Assembly: GCA_014904845.1 (NCBI GenBank)
Contig: MU119520.1
Span: forward strand, 1-56,745
Direction of reading: 5' to 3'
Length of the DNA: 56,745 nt
DNA from: Acephala macrosclerotiorum
Lineage: Eukaryota > Ascomycota > Leotiomycetes > Helotiales > Mollisiaceae
The notes beneath the pieces were generated by a model. The model worked only from the letters and a program-made list of their open reading frames with translations. It made no database searches and was not told the origin of the DNA. Below are positions 1 to 13,334 of the stretch, one piece after another. Both the position numbers and the translations under genes were made by a program. Within the stretch, counting starts at the first letter, position 1; each line of letters opens with the position of its first letter.

Positions 1-3000
1 TATAAACTTCGTAAAATCGTTTTATTTTTATTTAAACTTTTAAAATATTTATTAAAATAAAATTAAAAATAAATTTATTATATAATTTATATAATTTTTT
101 ATTTTCTAAATTTAAATATATTATTATATTAAAAAAAAATAATATACGTATATAATTATTTTTAATATAATTATAAAATATTTATTTAAAAAACGAATAA
201 ATATTCAAATTATAAATAAAAAAATTTTTATTCAATTTAAATACGATTTTAAATTTTTCAAATAATTATTAAATTTTTTAAAATTAATTTATTTTATAAT
301 AAATAATATTAAAAAGTTGTTTTTTACGTTATTTAAATTAAAAAAAATTTTAATTTTAAAAAAATATAATAAAACGTATATTTTATATACGAAAAAAAAT
401 TATATATAATAAGTTTAATATTATATTAAATTTTTTAAAATCGAAAATAATTTTATTTAATATTAAATTTTAAAATTTATATATTATAATAATATAAATT
501 AAAACGATAAAAAAATTAATACGAAAAATAATTTATTTTTAAACGAAAAAAAATTTACGAATAATAAAAAAAAACGAAAATTAATAATCGATTTTTAAAT
601 TAATTTTTTTAATATTTTTTTTAAAATTCAAATTATTATAATTATTAATTTTAATTAAAATAATATATAATATATTTTGTTTTAATATTTGCTTTTTTAA
701 TTAAATTAAATTTTTTATTATTATTATTAAATTATTAATAATTTTATATTTAATTTAAAAGTTTTATATTTTTATAATTTTTATATTAATATTAATAATA
801 AATTTATTATATATATTTTTAATATATTTATAAATAATAAAAATATTAATAAAAGAATTATTAATATAAAAAAATTTTAATATTAAATTATTAAAATTTT
901 AAAATTAATTATAATTTTTATATTGTATTTTTTTATTTGTATTAAAAAATAATAAAATATTTTAAAAAGTATTTTATACGTCGTTTAAAAATTTAAATTT
1001 AATACGTTATTTTAAAAATTAAAATTTTTTTAAAAAAAAAATTTTTTTATAATTTAATTTAAAAAATCGTACGTAATATAATTATAAATAAATTTTAAAT
1101 TATTTTATAATATTATAAATAATTTATTATATATAATTAACTTTTTAATAAATAAAAATTATTAAAAAATTTCGTATATAAAAATATTAATATTATTAAA
1201 AAAAAATTATAACGATTTAAAAAAATTTAACAAAATTAATAATTAATAATTTTTAATATTTAAATAAAAATTATAAATTTTTTATTAATAATAAAATATT
1301 TTTTATAAGCGAATTAATTTTGTAATTTTATAAGTTTATTAAAATTTAATAATTTATATAAATTAATATTATTAAATAAATAAATTAAAGTTATAAATAA
1401 TAATTTTAATTAAAATAATTCGAAAAATCGAATTTAATTTTTTAAATTATATAATAATTTTCGTAATACGAATATATATTTATAAAAATATATACGTTTT
1501 TTCAATTTTAATTATATTATTAAAATTGATTTAAAAAAGTCGAATTAAATTATAATAATATAAATCGTACTTTTTAATAATATATTTAATTATTAAATTA
1601 TAAAAATAATATTAATTTTTATTTAAAAAATTTATTTTGTTTAATATTAATAATTTAAATTTTTAATATTTTTTTAAAATTTGAAATTAATATTATATTT
1701 ATTAATATAAATATTTTAATTTTATTTTCGATTTATTTTTTTATTATTTAAATCGTTCGAATTTTTAATTTAAATATTTTTATTATTATAATTAATATAT
1801 TATTATATTAAAAAAATTTTATTATTAAAAAAATTATTTATTTTAAATATAATAAAATAATTATAATTATAACTTAATAATTAAATATTATTATTATTAA
1901 TATAATTATAATAAACTTTATATAATTTATAAATTTTATATTAAAATTTTTAACGTTTATAAAAAAAATAATTAAAATAAAATTAATTTTTTAATTTTAA
2001 TTTATATTTTAAAAAATAATTAATAATTTGCGATTTATTATAAATAAAATTAATAAATATTTAATAAAATAATTAAAACGTATTATAATTATACGTTTAA
2101 AATTATTTGATTAAAATAACGTTTTATAAATAATTTTTATTTTTAAAATTAATTAATTAATATTTATATTTAATATAAATATTAAATATAATTTTTATTT
2201 TTTTAAAAGTTTTATTAAAATATTAACGAGTATAATATTAATTTTTTAATAAATAATTAAATATAATATATTCTCAAAAAAAATTTATTTATAATAATTT
2301 TAAAAATATATAATAATATTTTTAAATAAATTAATCGCATTTATTAATAAAACGTATTAATAATTTAATAATAAAAAACATTATAAATTAATAATTAAAA
2401 ACTCGAAAAAAAATTTAAATAATAAAAATTAATTATAATATATATAAAAAAATAAAAAAATAATATAATAAAATTTATTTTATTTATAATTTGTTTATAA
2501 AACGTTAATTTTTTTTTTTTTTTAAATATATATTTAAATATATATATTATAAAGTTTTTATACGTATATATAAATTAAATATTTATATTTATTATTTATT
2601 TAAAAATTATTAAAACGATAATAATTTCATTTTAAAATAAATATATAATTTTTATTATTAATATTTTTATTTATAATAATTTAATTTTGTTTTATTTTAC
2701 TTTTATTAATATTTATATAATTTTATAATTTTATTTTTTTATAAATATTTATTAATTTTATAATAATTATATAATTATATTTAATTTAAAAAAATAATAA
2801 ATAAATTTAAAAAATTTACAATTTAAACGAATAAAAAAAAATTATATTTATTAATTAAATAATTTAAATTAAAATATTAAATAAATATTTTATTAATTTA
2901 AAATTTAATAAATTTTTTTTTTGAATTTCGATTTAAATATTTATTTTTGAAATTTAATTTTTATCGAGTTAAATAATATAATAAATATAATTTATTTTTT

Positions 3001-6000
3001 AAATTTATTATTCGTATTAATATTAAAAAATTTGGATTTTTATTAATAATTTAAAAATTATATTAAAAAAAGTCGTAAAACGAAATTATAATTAAATAAT
3101 AATAATATAAAAATTATTTTATACGTTTTTTTAAATAATATATTATTAATTTTTTTTATTAATAATAGTTTATTAATTACTATAATTAAATATATAATAA
3201 TAAAAGTTTTTTTATTAATAATTAATACAATTTTAAATAAAAAAAATCGTTAATTAAATTTTATAATATTGAATTTAAATTTTTAAATAATAAATTTTTT
3301 TTTTTTAAAACGATCGAATTTTAATAATTAAAATATTAATAAGAATAATATTTTTTAAAAAATCGTTATTATCGTTTTATATAATTTTTTATAATTATAA
3401 TAAAATAATAATCGAAATATTTTAATAAATTTTAATATAAAATTATTAATATTTTATTATTTTTTATTATTAAATTATATTATAAATTATATATTAAAAA
3501 CGTAAATATTTAATAAAATAATTATTTTTTAATTTTAAAAAATATATAATTTAATTAATAAAATTAATAAATTTAAATTAATTATTATATTAATTTATAA
3601 TATTAATAAAAAAAAAATTAAAAAATAAAATATAAAAAGTTTATAATTATAACGAAATTCGTTTAAAAAAATTAAACAAAAAAAAAATATTTAAATATAA
3701 AAAATATAATAATTATTAATTTAATTAATTTAATATTTTTTAATAATAATAAAAATTATATTTCGTTTAATTTAAATAAGTATATTATTAAAAAAAAAAA
3801 AAAAGATCAAAAAAAATAATTTTGTATTATTATAATTTTTATTGATTTTAATTTTTCGTTTTTAAAATTTATTTATTTATTTATTATTTTTAAAAAATAA
3901 ATTTTTAATAAATAATATTTTTTTATTTTAATTATTATTAAATTTTAATTTTTTATTAATTAATATTAGCGTAAAAATTAGTTTTTTTTTTTAAAATAAA
4001 AAATATAAAAAACGAATTAAAAATATTTTTATTAATAAAAAATTATAATAAATTTTTTTAAAAAATAATAATATTTTAATAAATACGAAATTTTTTTTTA
4101 AATTATTAATAATATTTTTTTAAAAAAAAATTATAATATATTTAATATATTTATATTAATAATTTTATTATTAATATATAAAAATTTAAAAACGTTTAAA
4201 ATTATAAAATTGTTTTTTTATATTAATTAAATATTATAATTTTTAAAAAATTTTATTAAAAATTATATTATTTTTAATATATATTTTTTTTTATTATTAA
4301 AAAAATAATATTAATAATAAATTTTATTTAGTTTTAATTTTAAAAATGTATTAAATTATTTTTTTTTATAATAAACGTATATTTATATTTTAATAATTAT
4401 TTATTATTTTAATATAAAAATATTTTAATAAAATTATAATTCGTAAATATTAAAATTAATAAAAAATTATTGTTTTTGATTTTATTACGTTATTAAATTC
4501 GTTAAATTTTAATAATAATAATTTATTTTTTTCGTCGTCGTTTTTTAAATTTTAATTATAAAAAATTAATAATAAAATATTAATTATTTATAAAAAAACT
4601 ATTAATAAAATTTTAATATAAAAAATTTTTAATAATAATAATTTTAATTTTTGATTTTTTTTTAAAATATATTATTTGTAATTTATATTAATAAATTAAA
4701 TAATTACGTATTTATATATTATTATTATTATATTTATTATAATAAATTTTTAAATATATAATATTAATAAAACGTTATTTTATTTAATATTTTAAATATA
4801 TTATATTATTTATTAATTTAAAATTAATTTATTCGAATTTGTAAAAATTATTCGATTAAAATTATATATATTTCAAATAAAAAATTTAATTAAATTATAT
4901 TATAATAAAAAATAATAATTCGAATAACGAATATATTATAAAAAATTAATAAAAAAAATACAAAAAATATATAAAATAAAATTAAAAATATAAAAAATTT
5001 TAAAATAATAAAATTAATTTAAAAAATATAAAAAATAAAAATATATTATTTTAAATTAAATAAACGAATGTAATATAATAATTATTAATTATTATAACGA
5101 ATTATTAAAATTTTACGTTTTATATTTTCAAATATTAAATTTATAAAAGATTTTAAAATTATAAATTATAAACGACGATTTATATTTTAATCGTATAATT
5201 TAATTATATTAAAACTTTTATTAATAAAATAAAATAACGTTTAAAATAAATTTTATAAAATTAAATACTTTTTAAAATAATATTATTTTATTTAAAAAAC
5301 AAATTTTAATTAAAATATTAAATTTTGAAAAAATTTAAAAATAAAAACGTTTATATTTAAAACGTAAAATATAAAAATTATTTTATTTTTAAATTAAAAA
5401 ATTATTAATATAAAACTTTAAACGAAAAACGTAAAAAAAAAAAAAATTATATATTTTTTTTTATTTTATTTTTAAATTTTATTTTAATTTTATTTTAATT
5501 TCAAATATTATTATTTAATAATTAAATAAAAAATATAATTATTTAATATAAATATAAAATTTAAAAAAGTTTTATTTTATATTATAAAATTATAATAAAA
5601 ATAAAGCGATTAATATACGATAATAAATTTATTTTTTAATTTTTTCGATTAAAATAATATATTTATAAAATACGAAAAATATTTTATTATTTATTATAAA
5701 ATAAATAGTTTTAAATATAATTACGAAAATAATAATTTAATAATAATAAATTTTTATAATTTATATTACGATTAAATAATTAAAAAAAATAAAAAAAATT
5801 TAAATTTATTATATTTATAAAATTATATTATATTAATATTATATAATAAATTAAATAAAAAAAATTTATATATTATTAATTAAATCGATTTTTTTAAAAA
5901 ACGCGATTAATATAAATTTAAAATTATATAATAAAAAATTATATTTTAAATTTTATTATTTTTAATTAAATTAATAAAATTTTTATTATTTTTTAAAAAT

Positions 6001-9000
6001 TTTATATTATTAACGATTTTTTTTATATAAATGTTTATATTATAATATTTTAAAATTTTTCGTTATATATTTTTATTAATAAATTTACAAATAATTTTTA
6101 AATAAATATTATTATTTTTAAATAAAATCGAATTTAAAAATATAAAAATTTATATAATTTAAAATAATATAAATTTTTTATTATTAAATATATTATTAAT
6201 TATTTAATAAAAATTAAACTAATTTCGAAATATTATATATTAATAATTAATCGTACGTAAAAATTTTAACGATTTTATAAAAATATATAATACGAAATTT
6301 ATATAAAATTTAAATATTTATATTTTCAAAATTGAAAAATAAAATCGTTTAATAAAATTAATAAAAAAAATAAAAACTTTATATTATTATTAATTTTAAA
6401 ATATAATATAATTCTCGAATTAAATATAAATATAATATTTAATAAAATTATAAAAAAAATAAAAAATAAAAAAAAATAAAAATCGAATTAATTTTAAAAA
6501 TCGATATTATAATATTAAAAAAATATATTCAAATAATAATAAATATAACTCGTAAAAAGAAAAAATAAATGCGAATAATAAAAAAAAAATATTTATAAAA
6601 AATAAAAATTGAAATAATTAAAAAAACACGACGAAAAAATTATATATAATAAATAAAAAAATAATATATTAATAATTTATAATAAATTTTTATAATATTT
6701 ATAAAATTTACTTTAATAAATATTATATTAAACTTTTTATAATAAGAATAATATTAATAAAAAGTAATAAAATTTTAAAAAAGTTTAAAAGTAAAAAAAT
6801 TAATATAAAAATTTAAATATAAAAATTAATTTATTATTATAAAAAGTAATACGAAATTTATAATAAAAATTATAAGTAAAATTATTATTATTATATTTGT
6901 AATCGCAATAAATATTATTAAACTAATTATAAACGATAATATACGATTAAAATAATTTTTTAAATTTGAAAACTTTTATATATCGTATATATAAACTAAA
7001 AATTAAATAAATTCACGAAATTAATTTAAATTCGTTTTTAAGTTTATTTTTTTTGTATTAATTTTTTTAATATTTTATTAAATCGTAAATCGAATTTTCA
7101 TCGAATAAATAATTAAAAAATAAAACGTATAAAAAATAATATATTAAAAAATAAAATTTAAAAATTTAAATAAATAAATAAAAACGACTTTAAAAAAATA
7201 ACGAAAAAAAAAGTTTATAATAACGAAAAAATAATCGAATTACAACGACGAATAAATAATTCTTTAATAAAATCGAAAAAAATATTATAAATATTTTAAA
7301 ACTTTAAAAAAAAGTATTATATTTAAAATAAAAATCGATAAAATTAATAAAATCGTTAATTTTAAAAAGAATTTTAATCGTAAATATAACGAAGTATATT
7401 TATTTGTAAACGATTTATAATTTTATATAAAAAAAATTTAACGATATAAATAAAACATAAAAAAAATATAATCGCTATATAAAAATAAATTTAATAATAT
7501 TTAATAAAAAAATATTAATTAAAAGTTTTTAAACAATTATAAAAAATATTAATATTTTTTATATAATAATAAAATTTTTTAATAAATTAATTAAATCACT
7601 ATATTTAAATAATTTAATTAAATTTAAATAAAATTACTTATTATAAAAAGTATTAATATTACGTATATATAAAAAAATTAATATTAATTTTTAAAATAAA
7701 CGATTAATTAAATACGTATTAAAATATTAAATTATAAAATTAAAAATTATAAAAAATTTAATATTTTTTATTAAAATTTATATATAAATTAACGATTATA
7801 TTTTATTTAATTAATAAATTTTAATTTTTTTATAAATTATATAAATAAAATAAATAAAAATAAAAATTAAAAATATTAATATTATTTAAAATTTAATTAT
7901 AAAATCGATTAATTTAAATAAAATTTATATACGTAAAAAATATTAATAAGTATTACAAGTAAATATTACAAATAAATATTATAATTAATCGATATTAAAA
8001 GTTTAAAATAAAAAAATATTTAAAAATTAAGCGATTTAATTAATTAAATATAATTATATAAATATTATTCGTAATCGTTTATAATCGCTAGAAAATTAAA
8101 AATTTTAATATTTTTATTAATTCGAATTTATTTATTAATCGATTATTATTAAACGTTAAAATTTTAAATATATAATTATTATATAACGCGCGTTATTAAT
8201 AAATCGCTAATATTATTAATAAATAATTAATAATAAATTTTTTTTTTAATATTTTAAAAATTAAAATTAAAATTATATATAAAATTTTATTTAAATTATT
8301 TATAATATTAATTTTAAAATAATATTTTTTTAAATTTAATTTAATTTTTATTAATTATTTAAATATATTAATAAATTTTAATTTAATTAAAAATTCGTTA
8401 ATAATCGAATTAATATATTATTTTTTATTAAATTACGATTAATTTAAATTTAAATTAAAATCGTTTAATTAAATTAATTAAATAATATTTTAAATTTTAA
8501 AATATTTTAAATTTTAAACGTTTTAAACGTTTTAAATATTTTAAATATATTAAAATTAAAATATTTAATAAATATAAAATTAAATTATTTAAAATTTTAT
8601 TAAATACATATTAAAATATATTATTATAAAATTGAAAATAAAATTTTAATATTTTTTATTAAAATATATTAATATAATTTTAAATATTAATTTAATTAAA
8701 AATTCGAATTTTTTTTTTAATAATTTTTATTTATTAATTCAAAAATATTTTAAATTATATTATTTTTAAAAATTTAAATTTAATAAAATATTTAATAATT
8801 TATAATTAAAAATATATTAAAAATATATATAAATAATTAAAAATTTTAATATTTTTCGTTTAAAAAATTATTATTTTAAATTTATATATTTTAATTAATT
8901 TAAATTAAAAAAATTTATTAAATTATAAAATTTAAACGTTTTTTATTTTTATAATTTCAATTTAATTTTTATATATTTATAAACTTTTTTATTATTAAAA

Positions 9001-9920
9001 AATTATAATTTTTTTAATAATATTTTTTAAATAATATATATTATTTTAAAAAATTTTAATTTATTAATTAATAAATTATTTAAAAAAAATTAATAAATAT
9101 TTTATTAAATATTTTATATAAAAAAATTTATATATAAATTTTAATTAATAATAATTTAAATATTTAAAATTAAAAAAAAAATTATTTAATTTATTAATAA
9201 AAAAAATATAAATAAATTAAAATATTATTAAATATAAAAAAATTTAATAATAATTTAAAAAAATTATTTTTATAATATTAAATAAATTTATTATTATTTT
9301 TAAAAATTATAAATTTAAAATATAATTTATAATTTATAATTATTTATAAATTATTAAAATTAAATTATATTTTTTTATATATTTTTTAAAAAAATTATTT
9401 TAAAATCGATTAATAATATTAATAATTTAAAAAAATATTATATAATTAATTTATTATTAAATTATTTATATTAAAAATAAAAATTATTTTAAAAAAAATT
9501 ATTAAATTATATAAATTATTATAAAAAAAATTTTATATATATTAATATTTTAAATATTAATTTAATTACATATTACGAATTATATAATTCGTAATAATAT
9601 TTTTTAATTAAATTAAATTTATTATTATTAATATAATAATATAAATATTAAAAGTATTTAATTTAATTAATAATTATTAAATCGATTTCATTATTATATT
9701 TTTATTTTAAAAAAAAATTTATATTTTTTATATTTTTAATATCGTTATTAAAAACTTTTATAATATTTAATTACGATTTTAAACATTTTATAATTTAAAT
9801 AATTTCAATTTCAAAATAATTCCAACGATTAAAAATAGTAATTTTAACGTTAAAAAAAACTTTTAAATTTTTAATTTTTTTTATCCAATTAAATAATATA
9901 AAAAATATACTAATTTTATT
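1..9920. repeat. Extremely AT-rich, RIP-like saturated tract (left isochore)
   Basis: The sequence is almost entirely A and T, with no reading frame of useful length and no recognisable gene. The few remaining C and G bases occur mainly as CpG: in 481-600 all six plus-strand C bases are followed by G and all six G bases are preceded by C. A run of alternating C and G survives near 8187-8192. This is the composition left when C-to-T mutation on both strands has removed nearly all CpA, CpT and CpC. The original content was probably transposons, which RIP-like systems target, but none is recognisable. A centromeric or subtelomeric AT block is an alternative for location, not for the mutation pattern. 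The right edge is gradual over about 9840-10020. Confidence 0.85.
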
Positions 9921-9927
9921 TAATATT

Positions 9928-10016
9928 GGCAATATGAAATTGGATCATATTGTATTTATTACGATATAACTTCGTCATATTATATTTATTTATGATAATA
10001 AATAAAATATATTGCC
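9928..10016. repeat. Short inverted repeat at the AT-tract / gene-island border
   Basis: An 8-bp sequence, ggcaatat at 9928-9935, recurs inverted as atattgcc at 10009-10016, and matching continues weakly outside. It encloses an 89-bp AT-rich segment exactly where composition changes. It could be a footprint of a small TIR element or simply chance in low-complexity DNA. Confidence 0.3.
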
Positions 10017-10039
10017 ATATTGTGGCCCACACTAAGCAG

Positions 10040-12580
10040 AGGGTAATATCAGTAATGGCGATCCTTTTACACCCGATGATATAGCCGCATCTGACTCCAG
10101 CGCTGTGCTATGGCATGACTTCTTCTCTGAGCTTAGCAACGACAACTATCTTTCGTTGACAGATGCCCCTGATGCAATCAGCACGCCTCTCTATGTGTAA
10201 AAACCGATCTTCCCTACCGAGTTTCATGTGCCAGCACTAATTTCTGTAGGCATCAGAAAAAGGCATAGACTTTCATGGTCAAGCGTGAAGAAGGCTGGCA
10301 ATGCGATGGCTCTCTAGATGATTTATGGGTTCAAGAAGTCGACGAAACAGGTCAGAAGATGTAAGCAACCTCGACCGCTTTGAGAGAATAGCACTGACAA
10401 AGGAAGATATACCAATATGATCACCGAAATGTCTCAGAAGACGCCTCCTCCGGATTTTAGAGGGGGTCTTCTTGCTGACCAAATGGGCCTTGGGAAGTCC
10501 TTGACTATGATTTCGCTGATTGCACTCAATACCTGCAATACAACAGAACCGGGCATCTTCACCACGAAGGGGTACCTACGGCGTCTAAAGTCCACCTTGA
10601 TAGTCGTTCCTTTTTCGCGTGAGTGAAGATCTATGGTACTTATTATGCTCTTACTAATTCATTCAGTTCTTGAGACATGGAACACGCAGTTGGAGAGGTA
10701 ACTTGCCATCTCATATAACCTAATTGATTATGCTAATTGCATAGACATCTGAAAGAGAATACCTTGACCTGGATAAACTTTCGCGGCTCTCAAGTGTGGA
10801 AGACGTGGACGCTTGGCAACTTTGATATCGTCATCACTACATTTGAAACACTTGTTAGACAGCGAAAACGACACGAACATCCAGAGTATCAAGAAGATAC
10901 TATCTTTTCATTCTATTGGCATAGAATAGTCCTTGATGAGGGTATCGATATTCCCCCACTTTTTCTTCTTCATCGCTGACGACCTAGCCCATATAATCCG
11001 TGACCGAGCCACGGCGATGGCACGAGCAGCATGTGCAGTCCAGGCAACAAACCGATGGGCCATCACTGGCACACCGATCCAAAATCGAGTAACCGACTTC
11101 TCAAGTCTACTCGAGTTCCTCAAGGTCTACCCATTCTCAACACCAAAAGTATTTGACACCGAAATCGTGAAACCATGGCTGAAGTCTGGAGATCAGGGCA
11201 TCACTCGAATGAAGAAGCTAGTGAACTCCATATCACTATGCCGAACAAAAGCTATCATAGACCTACCCAAGCGCGAGGACTTGATCCGCAATCTCAGCTT
11301 TAGTCCGAAAGAACAAGAATACTACGATAAAGTGAAAGAAGAAACAATCAAAAAGTTTGACATAGCACTTTCCAATGATCCGTTGCAACCAGGCCAATGT
11401 ACGAACGCTGTACAATGGCTCAATGAGCTGCGCCTACTCTGCAACCATGGACTCATGCATTCGAACAGGGAGGTCCATAAGACGGTCAGCATTACGCCAC
11501 AAGATACTCAAGTCTGGAACAAGTCAATAGCAAATAAGGCCTTCGAGACTATTGTCTGTGCTAATGAAGCCATCTGCTCCGTCTGTGGTAATATTCTATC
11601 AGATGGTGCTAGAGAAGGATCGAATTCCGAACTCCCAAAACCATATCTAGCCAAATGCCTCACACTTACTTGCGGTTTTTGTATCAAGGATTCTCCGAGT
11701 GGTCAACCAGTCCCAACGTGCTCAGACATACCATTATGTGAGAATGTTGAGGTATCATGGACACCTGATATATCGACCAATGCTGGCAGAGGAAAGACAC
11801 TGCCAGATATTCCGGATGAGTTAATATCGACGAAGCTGAGGACTTTATTAACTGACTTGCAGAGTTCCCCGAAGGGCGAGAAGAGGTATCTATGACTTGA
11901 AAGATACCCCTCAAACCCTTGGCTAATGGTTTCTCCTAGTGTTGTCTTCTTATACTGGACTTTTACTCTCGATCTGATCGAATCACTCCTCATCAAGGCA
12001 TCTATATCATACGCTAGAATTGACGGAAAACACTCACTTGAAGAGCGAGACGAAGCCATTCAGAAATTCCAAACAAATGCTTCGATACAAGTTATACTCG
12101 TATCAATAGCTTGCGGTTCTAGGTGAGTTCCTCTAGTTTTGCCTCTCGATGCTCAAACTTATCGCCTTTTCAAAACCTGCTAATCTTAATAACAGACTTG
12201 ATCTCACAGCAGCATCAGTAGCGTATCTTCTCGAACCACAATGGAATCCAACAATGGAAGAGCAGACACTCAGTCGTATACATCGTCTTGGTCAAGCGAA
12301 AGAGGTTAAGACTATTAGATATCTAATTCGAGGTTCTATTGAAGAGGTAAGAACTATTAGCTAAATGTTTAGGCAATTTGCGACACGAAATACTGATTGT
12401 GTGTAGCGCATGGTGCAAATTCAAGACTTAGAGAAAGAGGTTGCGATTAAAGCCTTCAACATGGAATCAAAGGGGGATACATTCAATAGTTGGAAGTGGC
12501 TTGAGGTATGTGTTCTACTTTATCGCGATGTAAATCTAGTGTTGATGATGTAATAGGATCTGCGAACACTGCTGGAATGA
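10040..12580 (+). pseudogene. 5'-truncated, frameshifted SNF2-family helicase, Rad5/HLTF-like
   Basis: A SNF2 ATPase of the Rad5/HLTF type, nuclear chromatin or DNA-damage-tolerance proteins. I read exons 10040-10194, 10250-10360, 10407-10618, 10667-10697, 10745-10941, 10988-11885, 11940-12122, 12196-12346, 12407-12505 and 12557-12580, with GT-AG introns of about 46-73 bp. Motif I (GLLADQMGLGKS) is in the third of these. Motif II, DEAH, is created only by joining exons 10745-10941 and 10988-11885. Motif III is TGTPIQN, and the C-terminal motif is SRIHRLGQ. A degenerate RING-like cysteine cluster (CSVC... CGFC, about 11577-11690) lies between the helicase halves, as in Rad5/HLTF. Breaks: the N-terminus is missing where the AT tract begins, and one extra base at 10274 shifts the frame between GIDF and MVKREEG. 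Motif V reads GSRLDL where GAGLDL is usual. The C-terminal half is otherwise open to TGA at 12578-12580. Confidence 0.8.
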
Positions 12581-12730
12581 GTTAGAATGGACAAAAATCT
12601 CAGACCGCTTTTATACTCTGAGAAATGTGATAGCTACTGTAGTAGGTTCTTAGTTAACTTGCTCAAAGATCGATATTTCATACCCCTACTATATAAAATT
12701 CATAAAATGAAAAGAATATATCCCTGACAC

Positions 12731-12989
12731 GGCCTCTCCGTCGGGGAAAAAAGTGGCTGATTTTGGGACGCGAGAATAATAAAATCCAATGTACGAAGCA
12801 CCTTATTTCTCGACACATCGCACTTTAAAATCGATTAGACTTTATGCAGTCATAGAAAAATAGCTGCTAAACTGGTAGATAGCTAAAAATTACAAGTTTA
12901 TTAAGTCGATTCGTTGGCAATTCTGGTTGTTATCGCAGTTGGGAACCTGCACAAAATCGGCCACTTAATTCTCCGACGGAGAGACGGCC
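12731..12989. mobile_element. MITE-like element with imperfect ~36-bp inverted ends
   Basis: The segment 12731-12765 recurs, inverted and imperfect, at 12952-12989; shared cores are tctccgtcgg and agtggcygattttg. The 259-bp unit has no coding capacity and lies in the spacer just downstream of the helicase pseudogene, which fits a non-autonomous DNA transposon. No clean target duplication was found. A third partial match to the left end (ccgtcggggaaaa) occurs near 13978-13990, suggesting a relic of another copy. Confidence 0.55.
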
Positions 12990-13265
12990 ACCAGCATTGC
13001 GTCTCATTTAATTTTAGTGAGATCATTAAAATCCCCCCAACTCATTTACTTCAACCCTTTCTCGTTTGAAAAGCTGCTTATAAAAATTGATAAAACTTGT
13101 ATGTAATTAAAATGTAGAACCCAATGAATAATTTCAGCAAGCGTTTGAAAGTTTTACCTAATTTTGTTGCAATTGATTAGTGTCGCAAGTTGGGCGAGAT
13201 TTTGGCGATCGAACGCAAATGCTGATGGCAGCGCAAGGGACAATCAAAGTCAATTACAAACGGGG

Positions 13266-13334
13266 GGGTTATAATCAAAGGGATTGCAGCCAAGGTAATT
13301 GCAACCCTGGCAATTACGACCAAGGTAATTGTGG
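13266..13334. repeat. 15-bp imperfect tandem repeat, about 4.5 copies
   Basis: Units resemble ggtaattgcaaccaa with substitutions. In the plus frame each unit gives five residues of the type G-N-C/Y-N/D-Q/P. No flanking domain supports a real protein, so this is recorded as a minisatellite. Confidence 0.5.

Noticed and set aside
1..9920. Possible mitochondrial or plastid insertion because of high A/T
   Set aside because: No organellar reading frames or RNA genes are visible, and the CpG-only residual cytosine pattern fits RIP-like mutation better.
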